Counted from the first letter of the stretch, positions 25,673 through 34,436 are shown. The stretch: DNA of 45,258 nt from CAZQGE01 sp964592815 (GCA_964592815.1 CAZQGE010000006.1:1-45258), one strand, 5' to 3'. Numbers and translations: made by a program. Notes: a model not told the origin generated them from the sequence alone.

Positions 25673-26242
25673 TTATTTTTGCGTTGGAGCAAGTTTAATT
25701 TGAAACAACTTTTCTTTGCTTTCCGCTTTGACCACACTTGATTGCTTGATTGCCTTTCTTGCAAACGGTTCGGGGCGAATTACACTTTTTATAATTATAG
25801 GTTTTTCCGCGTCGGAGACTATGATTACGTTGCCGACGTTGATAATTTGTTGTATGGCATTTTTGCTGCTTTCTACAATCTTTATTTCATCCAAAGGGAT
25901 AATGTTGTTCTTTACTGTTGCAATACCAAATTTGTAAACCATATTTTTTTCCGTAACAATAAGTTCGTGACGAAAAATGCTGTAAGCGTGAAGGGATATG
26001 ACCAACAAAAACAGCAATCCAACACCAAGGAGAGCCCATTTTAGGTTGGTTTCAGTCAGATATTGTACAGTTGCAACTTTTGTAAAAAATCCTTCAATCT
26101 GTGGAGCAAATATCCACAAAACGGCAACTAAACCACCTAAGACTCCACCAAAAATCACATCGTAAATCAGCGACCAATAAGAAAATTTGGCTTTTGCTAC
26201 AATTCGTTCTGTTTTTGCGTATTTTTTTTCAAGTTGTTTCAT
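25673..26242 (-). CDS. PH domain-containing membrane protein (bPH2, YdbS-like)
   Basis: 189 residues. Two spans (about 24-48 and 68-90) are followed by a bacterial PH-like domain of the YdbS/YdbT type: ELIVTEKNMVYKFGI, then NNIIPLDEIKIVESSKN and VGNVIIVSD. Its ATG overlaps the stop of the GH127-like gene by 4 nt (ATGA) and has a GAGGGAG site within that gene, so the two are translationally coupled. The function of this membrane family is poorly known; in Bacillus relatives it is linked to resistance against antimicrobial compounds. Confidence 0.75.
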   Translation of the reverse strand: MKQLEKKYAKTERIVAKAKFSYWSLIYDVIFGGVLGGLVAVLWIFAPQIEGFFTKVATVQYLTETNLKWALLGVGLLFLLVISLHAYSIFRHELIVTEKNMVYKFGIATVKNNIIPLDEIKIVESSKNAIQQIINVGNVIIVSDAEKPIIIKSVIRPEPFARKAIKQSSVVKAESKEKLFQIKLAPTQK

Positions 26243-28152
26243 TTTTTCTCCCTCTCATAACTTGAACATTCAGGAAAACAAACAAGTGACAGCTTTGCTG
26301 CGCCCAAAGGCAAATAAGTTCTTACGGTTGAACTTTTTGCATATATAGGCGATGCAGGAATTTTGATTGGATTATCCTTGGTTTTCCAATTTATGACTTC
26401 TTTTGAGTTTATTATAATCTCAAAAGGCGGATTTTCAAAGGAATATGTTAAAGTTTCAAAATCGTTAACTTTTGTTATCCCCGAATACACCAAACTTTTA
26501 TTGTTCCCTTTTTTTGTGTAAGTTAGCGCAGGAGCAAAGTTCCATTCTTCCATAGCGGAGTAAATCATATTTGATTTTTCAGCGTTCACGTTAGACTGAG
26601 CAAGTATTTTCTCTGAAAGCATAACGTTTCCTTTATACAGACTTATTGTTCCATCGCTGTTTTCGCTTGCAAGCAAGGGAATGTCCAATTTGAGCATGAA
26701 CGTACTGCCTTTTTTGAGCAGACTTTTTACGCATATAGTTTTTTTGCCGCTTGCAACCACTTTCCCGCCGCTTATAATTTGCATAGTTGCGCCCTTAGGA
26801 ACTCTAAACGTAAGTTTTACTTCAGTTTGTCCGTAGGCTTCTGCAACTTTGAAATTGACTGAATTTCTAAACGGATAGCCTGTTTCTTCGTGAATAACAA
26901 AAGGGTGACCGTTGATTGTAGATGTTATTGTGCAAGGCGCATAAAGCAGAAATTTAAGTTCGTTGTTGTCGCATTGCACGCTAGAGTTGATAAACGGAGA
27001 ATACGCACGTAAAAGTGCAATGGCACTTTTGCCTTGAACTTTATGAAATGCGCTGTTGTGTAAAATCCCGTTTATGCTGTTCTCATTCTTTACAAATTTT
27101 GCATCGTCACTTAAAAGCAACGGCATAAAATTGAAGAGTAGTTGTTCTGCAAGGTCGCAACATTCATTGTTTGCCGTTGCTTTAATAATTTCACATATCG
27201 CTTCAAAAAACTCGATTATGGCTTCAACGTCCGAGGTTGAATCATTGGAGTTATCATTTAGAAGTTCATCGCAATTTAACGCTCCAAGCGCGTTTGCGTG
27301 ATGCTTTGTTATTTCTGAAAGAAAAGCAATCGACTTATCATAAATGCTTTGGTCGTCAATGTAATTTCCAACAAAAATTGGATATTTTACAGCTTTTGCG
27401 ACGTTTATTGCATTGAGCTCCGTATAAGTTTTATGAACCGATTTATTCCATTCTAAGTCGCAAGCCTTTTTATCTGCCAACTTAATTCTTTCATTCGAAC
27501 CGTCATCAAATTGTTTTTTCAACTTTTTGAGGGCATTTTGCGAAATATATTTTTCCCAACTTTTTTTGTATGGATATTTTTCGCAGAGTTTGAGCCAGTC
27601 GTTGGTGTCGGCAATAAGTTTGTCACCTACAATTTTTAACCAACTGGAATTGTCCAAACTCATAAGATAAGTTAACGGAGGTAGGAGTTCTATAAGTCTA
27701 GCGCGTGCGTTGAATACACAAGGCGACAAATCATAAGTTACGTACAAATTTTTGTAAAACTTTTTAAGAAACAGCAATGCGTCTGAGTCGTTTGTCCAAT
27801 TGTAAAAATTGAATACAGCCCTAACTGCCTCAATTTTTGCGACAGTCAAGTCTTGCGTTCTTTTGCCAAACCCCCCGCCTTCATTTGCGCTGTTCATAAT
27901 TGACGTGACAATTTTTGTGGCTTTTACCGACAAATGCGGGTCGTTTAACGACTGCGCAAGCATAACCAAACCCCTAGCATATTTAGGAAAGTTGTCATCA
28001 AATTCCCAATCTGCGCCAAAAAAATCTTTTACAGGCATAGATAACCTTTTTTGAAGATTATTAAGCTGTTCCATTTGGTTAAGCATCCAACCTTGCGGTT
28101 TTATATTTATATCCAACGTGGATAATTTTGGCTTTTTTGCGTTGTCTGTCAT
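26239..28152 (-). CDS. GH127-like (DUF1680, beta-L-arabinofuranosidase family) protein
   Basis: 637 residues, no signal peptide, so probably cytoplasmic. The N-terminal part has the phrases of the DUF1680 alpha/alpha toroid (IKPQGWMLNQMEQL, FPKYARGLVMLAQSLND, GGFGKRTQD). The middle keeps NECCDLAEQLL and the C-terminal part the beta-sandwich pattern HEETGYPFRNSVNFKV ... VKLTFRVPKGA. I cannot place with confidence the catalytic Glu and the zinc-binding cysteines of known GH127 enzymes, so it may be a divergent or inactive member, or act on another sugar. The start is the first Met; it has no good ribosome site. Confidence 0.55.
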   Translation of the reverse strand: MTDNAKKPKLSTLDINIKPQGWMLNQMEQLNNLQKRLSMPVKDFFGADWEFDDNFPKYARGLVMLAQSLNDPHLSVKATKIVTSIMNSANEGGGFGKRTQDLTVAKIEAVRAVFNFYNWTNDSDALLFLKKFYKNLYVTYDLSPCVFNARARLIELLPPLTYLMSLDNSSWLKIVGDKLIADTNDWLKLCEKYPYKKSWEKYISQNALKKLKKQFDDGSNERIKLADKKACDLEWNKSVHKTYTELNAINVAKAVKYPIFVGNYIDDQSIYDKSIAFLSEITKHHANALGALNCDELLNDNSNDSTSDVEAIIEFFEAICEIIKATANNECCDLAEQLLFNFMPLLLSDDAKFVKNENSINGILHNSAFHKVQGKSAIALLRAYSPFINSSVQCDNNELKFLLYAPCTITSTINGHPFVIHEETGYPFRNSVNFKVAEAYGQTEVKLTFRVPKGATMQIISGGKVVASGKKTICVKSLLKKGSTFMLKLDIPLLASENSDGTISLYKGNVMLSEKILAQSNVNAEKSNMIYSAMEEWNFAPALTYTKKGNNKSLVYSGITKVNDFETLTYSFENPPFEIIINSKEVINWKTKDNPIKIPASPIYAKSSTVRTYLPLGAAKLSLVCFPECSSYEREKK

Positions 28153-28179
28153 AAAGTGCTGTCCAATGTCGAAAATTCA

Positions 28180-28207
28180 TTTATAATGTACCATATAAAA
28201 TTGACAA
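28180..28207 (-). promoter_or_regulatory. Promoter of the GH127-like operon
   Basis: On the minus strand: TTGTCA (28202-28207), 16-nt spacer, TATAAA (28180-28185), 27 nt before the ATG. Its -35 box overlaps that of the plus-strand promoter almost completely. Confidence 0.5.
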
Positions 28208-28229
28208 AAGCAATAATGGGAATTAAAAT
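28201..28229 (+). promoter_or_regulatory. apgM promoter
   Basis: Perfect TTGACA (28201-28206), 17-nt spacer, TAAAAT (28224-28229), 17 nt before the ATG with a GAGGT ribosome site in between. Confidence 0.6.
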
Positions 28230-28246
28230 CTATATGAGGTAAGAAA

Positions 28247-29455
28247 ATGAAATATGTACTTATACTAGGCGACGGAATGGCAGATTATCCTAACGAAAAA
28301 TTGGATGGTAAAACACCGCTTGCCTACGCAAAAACTCCATATATGGATTTGATGGCAAAGACGGGAGAGCTCGGAATTGTCAAAACTGTCCCCGATGCTT
28401 ACAAGCCAGGGAGCGACGTTGCAAACTTGGGCGCGCTTGGATACGACGCAACAAGATGCTACACGGGCAGAAGCCCTTTGGAAGCATTGTCAATTGGCAT
28501 TGATATGGCAAGCGATGACGTTGCGCTTAGAACCAACTTGGTTACCTTGTCAGACGACATAGTTTTTGAAAATAAAACTATGATTGATTATTCCTCTGGC
28601 GAAATTTCTACTGCTGAGTCCAGAGAATTGATGAAATTTGTAAACGACAAACTCGGCAACGATACCTTTGTTTTTTATGGTGGCGTAAGTTATCGACATT
28701 GCCTAATTATAAAACACGGCAAAACGGATATGACTTTGACTCCCCCACACGATATAACGAACAGAAAAATTACTCAATATTTACCAAAAGGTGACTTTTC
28801 AGACCAACTTTTAGATTTTATGAAGAAATCATACGAGTTGTTGAAAAGCCATCCTATAAACTTGAAAAGAATTGCAGAAGGCAAAAATCCCGCCAACTGT
28901 GTTTGGTTTTGGGGACAAGGCACAAAGCCGACATTGGAAGAATTTTCAAAAAAATATGGCAAAAAAGGAGCAATGGTTTCGGCTGTTGACCTGTTGAAAG
29001 GTATAGCAATCGGAAGCAAAATGAAAAGTATTGACGTGGACGGTGCAACTGGCAACCTATCCACCAATTTTGATGGAAAAGCAAAAGCGGCAATTGATAC
29101 TTTAGAAAACGGTTCAGATTTTGTATTTGTCCATTTGGAAGCTCCTGATGAATGCGGACACCAAGGTGATTTGCAAGGCAAAATTAGAGCTATTGAAATC
29201 ATTGATGAAAAAATTATCGGCGCAATTTATAAGCACTTTGCTGAAAAGAACGAAGACTTTGCAATTTTGGTTATGCCAGACCATTATACGCCTTTATCAT
29301 TGCTGACGCACACAAGAGAACCTGTGCCTTATCTTATGTATAGTTCAAACAAAAAACTGGGTTCAAACGTAGAGTATAATGAAAAAACGGCACAGGAATG
29401 TGGTATATACTATGAGCAACCCTGGAAAATGATTGGCAAGTTTTTTGAACTATAA
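28247..29455 (+). CDS. apgM: Cofactor-independent phosphoglycerate mutase, archaeal type
   Basis: 402 residues of the alkaline-phosphatase superfamily. Metal and nucleophile motifs are the start YVLILGDGMAD (D9), KPGSDVANLGALGYD with the catalytic Ser at 56, then HLEAPDECGHQGD and the C-terminal MPDHYTPLSLLTHTREPVPYL. It interconverts 3- and 2-phosphoglycerate in glycolysis without 2,3-bisphosphoglycerate. Some bacterial members of this family have been annotated as homoserine kinases; no threonine-pathway gene is adjacent, so glycolysis is the simpler reading. Confidence 0.9.
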   Translation: MKYVLILGDGMADYPNEKLDGKTPLAYAKTPYMDLMAKTGELGIVKTVPDAYKPGSDVANLGALGYDATRCYTGRSPLEALSIGIDMASDDVALRTNLVTLSDDIVFENKTMIDYSSGEISTAESRELMKFVNDKLGNDTFVFYGGVSYRHCLIIKHGKTDMTLTPPHDITNRKITQYLPKGDFSDQLLDFMKKSYELLKSHPINLKRIAEGKNPANCVWFWGQGTKPTLEEFSKKYGKKGAMVSAVDLLKGIAIGSKMKSIDVDGATGNLSTNFDGKAKAAIDTLENGSDFVFVHLEAPDECGHQGDLQGKIRAIEIIDEKIIGAIYKHFAEKNEDFAILVMPDHYTPLSLLTHTREPVPYLMYSSNKKLGSNVEYNEKTAQECGIYYEQPWKMIGKFFEL

Positions 29456-29532
29456 TAATTTTTAGCGCAAATTTAATGTTCAAATTGTAGATTAGGTTGA
29501 ACCAAAAAATTATTAACAAAAAATGCTTGTAT

Positions 29533-30270
29533 TTATTTATACATTGTTTTGTGGATTTTATCTTTCAGAGTGGTTTTTTGTTGTTTTCCGTCCACAAAAC
29601 GCGTTACGTTTACTGAGTATGCTTTTGCAATATGTCTATGGTATAAATGCAAAAATAACTTTGTTAATTTTAACGCCAACTGCAAAATTGCGACCATAAA
29701 CGTAACGATAAAAATCAGCCACTTTTTGATGTCTTCCAAACTACCCGTCGCAACTGCTGCCATAGATACGGCAGACAAAACCAGGAAAGTTATATTTGTA
29801 AGCGACTTGAATATTTTCAAAAAACGCTTAAGATATTTTACTGCTTTTGCGCTTTTGTCGGTATATCCCCGTCTGTACGTCATAAAAACAACAATAGTAA
29901 AAAGCAGAATATAAAAAATCAAAAGTCCCGCCAACACGTATCCTGCAAGCTCTGAAATCCAACCTTTTGCAATAAAAACCGATGTTGTGATTACTGCGTA
30001 TAATGAGCTGAACAACGTCCAAAATTTGTCAAAGCGTCTTAGTGCCGCGTTATCTTTTCCGGCTATTTTTTTGATTTTAGCGGTATCTGCTGCTGTAACT
30101 TTGCTTTGATTTTTTGCGGCTGAAGTGTTTGATGAAACACTTAAAACATTTGTTTTTTTATCGTCAACGTTGTTTTTATCTTGTGGCGGTGTTGCATTGG
30201 TTATGGAAACGCCATTTTCGTCATTTGACGATTTGTCTTTATTATTTTTTGATAAGAATTTCTTAATCAT
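29533..30270 (-). CDS. Membrane protein with long polar N-terminus (245 aa)
   Basis: About 80 polar residues, rich in Asn, Asp, Ser and Lys (MIKKFLSKNNKDKSSNDENG onwards), precede four hydrophobic segments near 84-103, 106-131, 158-176 and 185-208. The basic C-terminus (VDGKQQKTTLKDKIHKTMYK) faces the cytoplasm if there are four spans. A GGAGG site within the upstream gene and a 3-nt gap show that it follows that gene in one operon. No known family is recognised. Confidence 0.7.
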   Translation of the reverse strand: MIKKFLSKNNKDKSSNDENGVSITNATPPQDKNNVDDKKTNVLSVSSNTSAAKNQSKVTAADTAKIKKIAGKDNAALRRFDKFWTLFSSLYAVITTSVFIAKGWISELAGYVLAGLLIFYILLFTIVVFMTYRRGYTDKSAKAVKYLKRFLKIFKSLTNITFLVLSAVSMAAVATGSLEDIKKWLIFIVTFMVAILQLALKLTKLFLHLYHRHIAKAYSVNVTRFVDGKQQKTTLKDKIHKTMYK

Positions 30271-30273
30271 AGT

Positions 30274-30774
30274 TTAGCGTCGCCTCCAAAATGTTTTTTG
30301 TGGCTTTTTGAATTCTGTTTTTACTAAAACAAGACTATCTTCATATTGCTTGTATAAGTCGTATCTGTTTGAATATTCATAGACGATTATGCCTTTGTTG
30401 ACGGTGCTGTTGTAAATTTTGGGAGGTTCAGGCGCATTTTTTGACAATTTTTTGTTGTCGTATTCTATAACTTTTTCACGCTTGAATTTACTATCAGAAC
30501 AAAAAAACAGCGTTCTTATTGAAATGGCAATCGCACACGCTATTGACACGGAAAATCCTACAATATACAATTTGCTGTCTGTAGAAAGCCCAAATATATT
30601 TAAGCCGAATACACCTGTAAGCACAGCTCCGTAAATCAAATACAAAATTGGGACGTACAAACCAAACCGAAAAATAATTTCGGAAGTAACTTTAATGAAA
30701 AGCCTCAAAAGTTTCCATATTAAGCGCAATGCCGTGGTGAGAACTGCGCCTGCTGCGACGCCTAAAAATTTCAT
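30274..30774 (-). CDS. Membrane protein, predicted leaderless (166 aa)
   Basis: An amphipathic start (MKFLGVAAGAVLTTALRLIWK) is followed by spans at about 38-62 and 68-90 and a basic cytoplasmic tail (SNRYDLYKQYEDSLV ... KPQKTFWRRR). No Shine-Dalgarno site precedes the ATG, but a promoter ends 6 nt before it. It is the first gene of a two-gene operon with the four-span protein; the two may form a complex. Function unknown. Confidence 0.65.
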   Translation of the reverse strand: MKFLGVAAGAVLTTALRLIWKLLRLFIKVTSEIIFRFGLYVPILYLIYGAVLTGVFGLNIFGLSTDSKLYIVGFSVSIACAIAISIRTLFFCSDSKFKREKVIEYDNKKLSKNAPEPPKIYNSTVNKGIIVYEYSNRYDLYKQYEDSLVLVKTEFKKPQKTFWRRR

Positions 30775-30780
30775 TGATTT

Positions 30781-30809
30781 ATGTTAACATACGCGCAGTA
30801 AATAGTCAA
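30781..30809 (-). promoter_or_regulatory. Promoter with predicted leaderless start
   Basis: On the minus strand: TTGACT (30804-30809), 17-nt spacer, TAACAT (30781-30786), then AAATCA and the ATG. The expected start site is the A of the start codon. Confidence 0.5.
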
Positions 30810-30862
30810 TAACGGCAATTTGATGAGTCATATATACGTAAAAGTATAAAATTTGTTTGCTA

Positions 30863-30891
30863 TTGACTAGCACAACAAATTTTGTTAAAAT
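30863..30891 (+). promoter_or_regulatory. Promoter of the GH20 gene
   Basis: TTGACT (30863-30868), 17-nt spacer, TAAAAT (30886-30891), followed by an AGAGGTGGG ribosome site and the ATG at 30911. Confidence 0.65.
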
Positions 30892-30910
30892 AACTAATTA
30901 GAGGTGGGAT

Positions 30911-32395
30911 ATGAGGGTTTTGCCAAAGCCAGCAAAAATAGACGTCTATGACGGAGTTTTTATTTTTTCAAAAAATACGAAAATTGTTGGTGCATCAAAA
31001 CTTGTTGAAGATGAGCTGCACTTTTTAGATTTTAACGACGGCAAAGATAACTTTGTAGAGTTTATGTTGGGCTCTTGCAAAGGAAGTTATTCAGTTGTCA
31101 CAACCCCTGACAAAATTGTTGTTATTGCAAATGACCAAGAAGGGCTGTTTTATGGAGCTATGACTTTGAAACAGTTGATTTTGGACTATTATGATGACGG
31201 TTTTTCCAATATCCCCTGTTTTGGACTTTTAGATAAGCCGTCGTGCAGTCATAGAGGATATATGCTTGACATAAGCAGACACTTTTTTAAGATTGACACT
31301 TTGAAAAAAATTGCCGACGTAATGTCATATTGCAAAATGAACGTATTTCATTTGCATTTGAGTGATAATCAAGGTTATCGTTTGCAAAGTAATGCTTTCC
31401 CGAAATTAAATGAAATTGGTTCAAAGCGCGCTCAAACGCGTGGCGACGGAAAACCAGTCGAGGGCTTTTACACGTTTGAAGAAATGAAAGATTTCGTCAC
31501 GTATTGCTCTGAAAGATTTATCACCGTAATCCCTGAAATTGATTTGCCAGGTCACACGTTAGATATTTTGGCGTCATACCCTGAATTTGGTTGCAAAGAA
31601 GAAAACTATCAGGTTGCTGAAAGGTTCAAAATTGACGATAGAGTTTTGTGCGTTGGAAAGAAACAAGTTTATGAATTTTGCAATAAACTGTTGGATGAAA
31701 TTTGTGAAGTTTTTCCATCAAAATTTATACATATAGGCGGGGATGAAGTTCCAAAAACAAGATGGAAAAATTGCCCCGATTGTCAAGAAATGCTCAAAAA
31801 ACTTAATTTGTCAAACGAAGAACAACTTCAAGGATATTTCACAAATGCAATTTGTCAACATTTAATTTCTAAATGTCGTCAAGGAATTGTATGGAATGAC
31901 GCATTAAAATCTAACAATTTGGATAATTCGGCAGTCATTCAGTATTGGTATGACTCTGACAAAGGAAACAAAGCCGCAAAAGCCGCAGAAAACGGGCATA
32001 AACTTATTGTTTCGACCAATTTTGCCTACTACTTTGATTATTGCCACGGCATAAACTCACTTAAAAAAGCGTATAATTACAAACCTCTGTCGCTTGTAAA
32101 AAACAAAAGCGCAGAAAACAACGTTATCGGCATTGAAGCTCCGCTTTGGACAGAGTGGGTGGAAACTGAAGAACAACTTTTCAAACAAACTTTTCCGCGT
32201 CTGTTTGCGGTTGCAGAAAAAAGTTGGAATTTGGCATCTGACTCATACAAAGATTTTGAGCAAAGATTGTATAATATTTTGGATATGATGATGGCATACG
32301 GATATGATTTTACAGAGGTAAAGAAGTCAAATCCGTTGCCTTTAACGTCTATGGCGCAAGCTGTAGAATTTACTTCAAGGTGGCTAAAACCTTGA
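30911..32395 (+). CDS. Glycoside hydrolase family 20 beta-N-acetylhexosaminidase
   Basis: 494 residues. An N-terminal GH20b-like domain (1-110) precedes the TIM barrel, which opens with RGYMLDISRHFF and has MNVFHLHLSDNQGYR, VIPEIDLPGH and the catalytic pair D278-E279 in HIGGDEVPKTRW. The C-terminal part has the tryptophans QYWYD and IEAPLWTEW that line the sugar site. It uses the acetamido group as nucleophile and removes terminal GlcNAc or GalNAc. There is no signal peptide, so it probably acts in the cytoplasm on imported oligosaccharides. An epimerase-like protein and a PIG-L/LmbE deacetylase follow on the same strand. Confidence 0.93.
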   Translation: MRVLPKPAKIDVYDGVFIFSKNTKIVGASKLVEDELHFLDFNDGKDNFVEFMLGSCKGSYSVVTTPDKIVVIANDQEGLFYGAMTLKQLILDYYDDGFSNIPCFGLLDKPSCSHRGYMLDISRHFFKIDTLKKIADVMSYCKMNVFHLHLSDNQGYRLQSNAFPKLNEIGSKRAQTRGDGKPVEGFYTFEEMKDFVTYCSERFITVIPEIDLPGHTLDILASYPEFGCKEENYQVAERFKIDDRVLCVGKKQVYEFCNKLLDEICEVFPSKFIHIGGDEVPKTRWKNCPDCQEMLKKLNLSNEEQLQGYFTNAICQHLISKCRQGIVWNDALKSNNLDNSAVIQYWYDSDKGNKAAKAAENGHKLIVSTNFAYYFDYCHGINSLKKAYNYKPLSLVKNKSAENNVIGIEAPLWTEWVETEEQLFKQTFPRLFAVAEKSWNLASDSYKDFEQRLYNILDMMMAYGYDFTEVKKSNPLPLTSMAQAVEFTSRWLKP

Positions 32396-32463
32396 TTATT
32401 CAAGTCTTAGTTGTAGCCCTAATTTTATTTGAACAAATACAGAAATGGAAATATAAAAATATA

Positions 32464-32472
32464 TGTTATAAT
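32464..32472 (+). promoter_or_regulatory. Extended -10 promoter element
   Basis: TGT followed by a perfect TATAAT (32467-32472). The -35 region (ATGGAA at 32445-32450) is weak. The ATG at 32478 is only 5 nt beyond the box. Confidence 0.45.
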
Positions 32473-32477
32473 GGAAG

Positions 32478-33392
32478 ATGAGAGAGATTATGGATGGATA
32501 TATTATAGAGGAATATAAGAATTTTGGAAAATGTGTACGCTTTGAAAAAAAAGGCGTCGTCTTGATGGTAACTTTAGATATTGGTCCAAGAATTATATAT
32601 TTTGGAACAGAAAAGCTAAACTTTTTGAAGGAAGATATAAGCCGAGCAGTTTCAAAAAACGGCGAATATTTTGATGAAAATTACAAACAAGGTGAAACGT
32701 GGTATTTATATGGCGGACACCGTGTGTGGAAGTCGCCAGAAGACCTTGAAACGTACACGCCCGATAACTATCCTGTCGAATATAAACTGACTGAAAACGG
32801 TGGAACATTTACGACTAAGGCAGGTAGAAACTTTGATTTTACATTAAAAATTGAGCTTGGCAACGATGGAAAGGCAGAAATTACAGATAAAATTACGAAC
32901 AAAAGTAATAAAGAAAGAGAAATTGCTGTTTGGGGGCTGACTGTTATGGATAAAAACGGCTTGGCGGTTGTCCCAAAAAATAAAAAAGTCAATGATTTGT
33001 TGCCAATTCAAAACATTGTTACGTGGCCTTATAACGAATTGTTGGATATGCGCATAAACAACTCCTACAATTATTTTTGCGTACATCAAACAAATAATCC
33101 GCGCCCACTTAAAGTTGGAACGTTTAATAAACGCGGTAGAGCTTATTATTTGTTAAGTGGCAAAGCTATGGAAATGGATTTTAACGTGGTTGAAGAAGGC
33201 TCGTTTGTTGACTTTGGTTGTAATATGGAAATTTATACAAACAACAGCATATTAGAACTCGAAATTTTGTCGCCAATTAAGAAATTAAAAAGTGGTGAAA
33301 GCGCAGAACTCAATATGTCTTGGTCGGTAAAAAACAACATAGAAATTGAAAAGTTAAACGATGACGTTTTGATTGAATGTGGAATTATATAA
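32478..33392 (+). CDS. Galactose-mutarotase-like (aldose epimerase fold) hypothetical protein
   Basis: 304 residues. Phrases typical of the carbohydrate-binding mutarotase superfamily are TLDIGPRIIYFGTEKLNFL and LYGGHRVWKSPEDLETYTPDNYPVEY, followed by beta-rich sequence to the end. No catalytic His/Glu pair could be assigned with confidence, so it may bind or act on an unknown sugar. Two starts compete: the ATG at 32478, which suits a leaderless mRNA from the extended -10 element, and the ATG at 32490 (MDGYIIEEYKNFG) with only a weak GAGAG site. It lies between GH20 and LmbE-type genes, in line with amino-sugar metabolism. Confidence 0.65.
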   Translation: MREIMDGYIIEEYKNFGKCVRFEKKGVVLMVTLDIGPRIIYFGTEKLNFLKEDISRAVSKNGEYFDENYKQGETWYLYGGHRVWKSPEDLETYTPDNYPVEYKLTENGGTFTTKAGRNFDFTLKIELGNDGKAEITDKITNKSNKEREIAVWGLTVMDKNGLAVVPKNKKVNDLLPIQNIVTWPYNELLDMRINNSYNYFCVHQTNNPRPLKVGTFNKRGRAYYLLSGKAMEMDFNVVEEGSFVDFGCNMEIYTNNSILELEILSPIKKLKSGESAELNMSWSVKNNIEIEKLNDDVLIECGII

Positions 33393-33517
33393 TTAGCAAT
33401 CTATCGCAATGTTTTTGATTAGAATGCTAAAAATAAGCAACAAAACGTTTGACGGAATAAAGTGTTTGTTTTGCTTAAAATTTATGGCAGTCTAAAAATA
33501 GAAAAGGCAGTTAGAAT

Positions 33518-34312
33518 ATGGAAATTTATTTGCCAGAAAATGCAAAAGGGAAAATTGTCGGATATCTTGCCGTTTCGGCTCATAAAGACGACGTAGAAAT
33601 AATGGCTTTTGACGGGATAGTTCAGTCGATGACGGGACTAGGGTTTGTTGCTGCTGTGTTAACAGATGGCGGAGCGTGTCCAAGAGGTTCGGCATACGTC
33701 GATTTGAGTGATGAACAAATGGCAAAAGTGCGAACTTTCGAGCAGAAAAACGCCTCTGAAATTGGCGGATATGAAAAACTATTTTTGTTTGAGCGAAAAT
33801 CTGCCGAAGTAAAAAATTGCGACAAAAAACTTGTGGAAGAAGTGGCTGAGATGTTAAGGCAATTTCCTGCCCTTGAAGCATTGTATTTGCACAGTCCGTT
33901 TGACAGCCACCCAACGCACGTTGCCAGCTTAAAAGTTGTTTTAGAAGCTCTGAAAACGTTGCCCAAAGAGATGCTCCCAAAGAAAGTTTACGGTTGCGAG
34001 GTTTGGCGAGATTTGGACTGGTTGAGCAAAGAAGACAAGGTGGTTTTTGACGTAAGCGGATACGATGATTTGGCAAGCAATATTATGAACTGTTTTGAAA
34101 GCCAAAACGCAATAAAACGCTATGACATTGCCTCTCTTGCAAGAAGAAAAGCCAATGCAACCTACAATGAAAGTCATCAAGGTGATAATGCAAGCGCATT
34201 GATTTTTGGCATTGATTTGACTCAAGTTGCGATTGGGGAAAAAAGCTTGGAAGATTTTGTCGAAGGTGTCTTAAAGCGGTTCAAAAGAGATGTTTTTCTT
34301 AATGTCAGATAA
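33518..34312 (+). CDS. PIG-L/LmbE family N-acetylglucosaminyl deacetylase-like protein
   Basis: 264 residues. The zinc and catalytic motif A-H22-K-D-D25-V-E is at the start of the domain (usual form AHPDDE), and H131-P-T-H134 gives the second metal-site element. DGGACPRG fills the usual position after the third strand. Family members remove the acetyl group from N-acetylglucosaminyl groups on small molecules or lipids. Following a GH20 hexosaminidase, deacetylation of a released GlcNAc compound is a reasonable inference. The ribosome site (AAAGGCAG) is moderate and spaced about 10 nt from the ATG. Confidence 0.82.
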   Translation: MEIYLPENAKGKIVGYLAVSAHKDDVEIMAFDGIVQSMTGLGFVAAVLTDGGACPRGSAYVDLSDEQMAKVRTFEQKNASEIGGYEKLFLFERKSAEVKNCDKKLVEEVAEMLRQFPALEALYLHSPFDSHPTHVASLKVVLEALKTLPKEMLPKKVYGCEVWRDLDWLSKEDKVVFDVSGYDDLASNIMNCFESQNAIKRYDIASLARRKANATYNESHQGDNASALIFGIDLTQVAIGEKSLEDFVEGVLKRFKRDVFLNVR

Positions 34313-34350
34313 TGGAAATTTTGATAAATTTATAAATAAATTCATAAATA

Positions 34351-34374
34351 AAAATACCCTTTTAGGGTATTTTT
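34351..34374 (+). terminator. Terminator of the amino-sugar gene cluster
   Basis: 10-bp perfect stem (34351-34360 with 34364-34373), TTT loop, T tract to 34374, 38 nt after the deacetylase stop. It separates this cluster from the giant lipoprotein gene. Confidence 0.8.
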
Positions 34375-34436
34375 AATTTTACAGCTTAACATTAAAAAAA
34401 GTAAAAGTTAAATAGGACGCTATTTTGGAAAAAGTG

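Noticed and set aside
29453..29515. 11-bp inverted repeat after apgM as a terminator
   Set aside because: The arms are A/T only and about 40 nt apart; too weak to call.
33492..34076. 194-codon minus-strand frame
   Set aside because: It is opposite the PIG-L/LmbE gene, whose motifs are clear on the plus strand.
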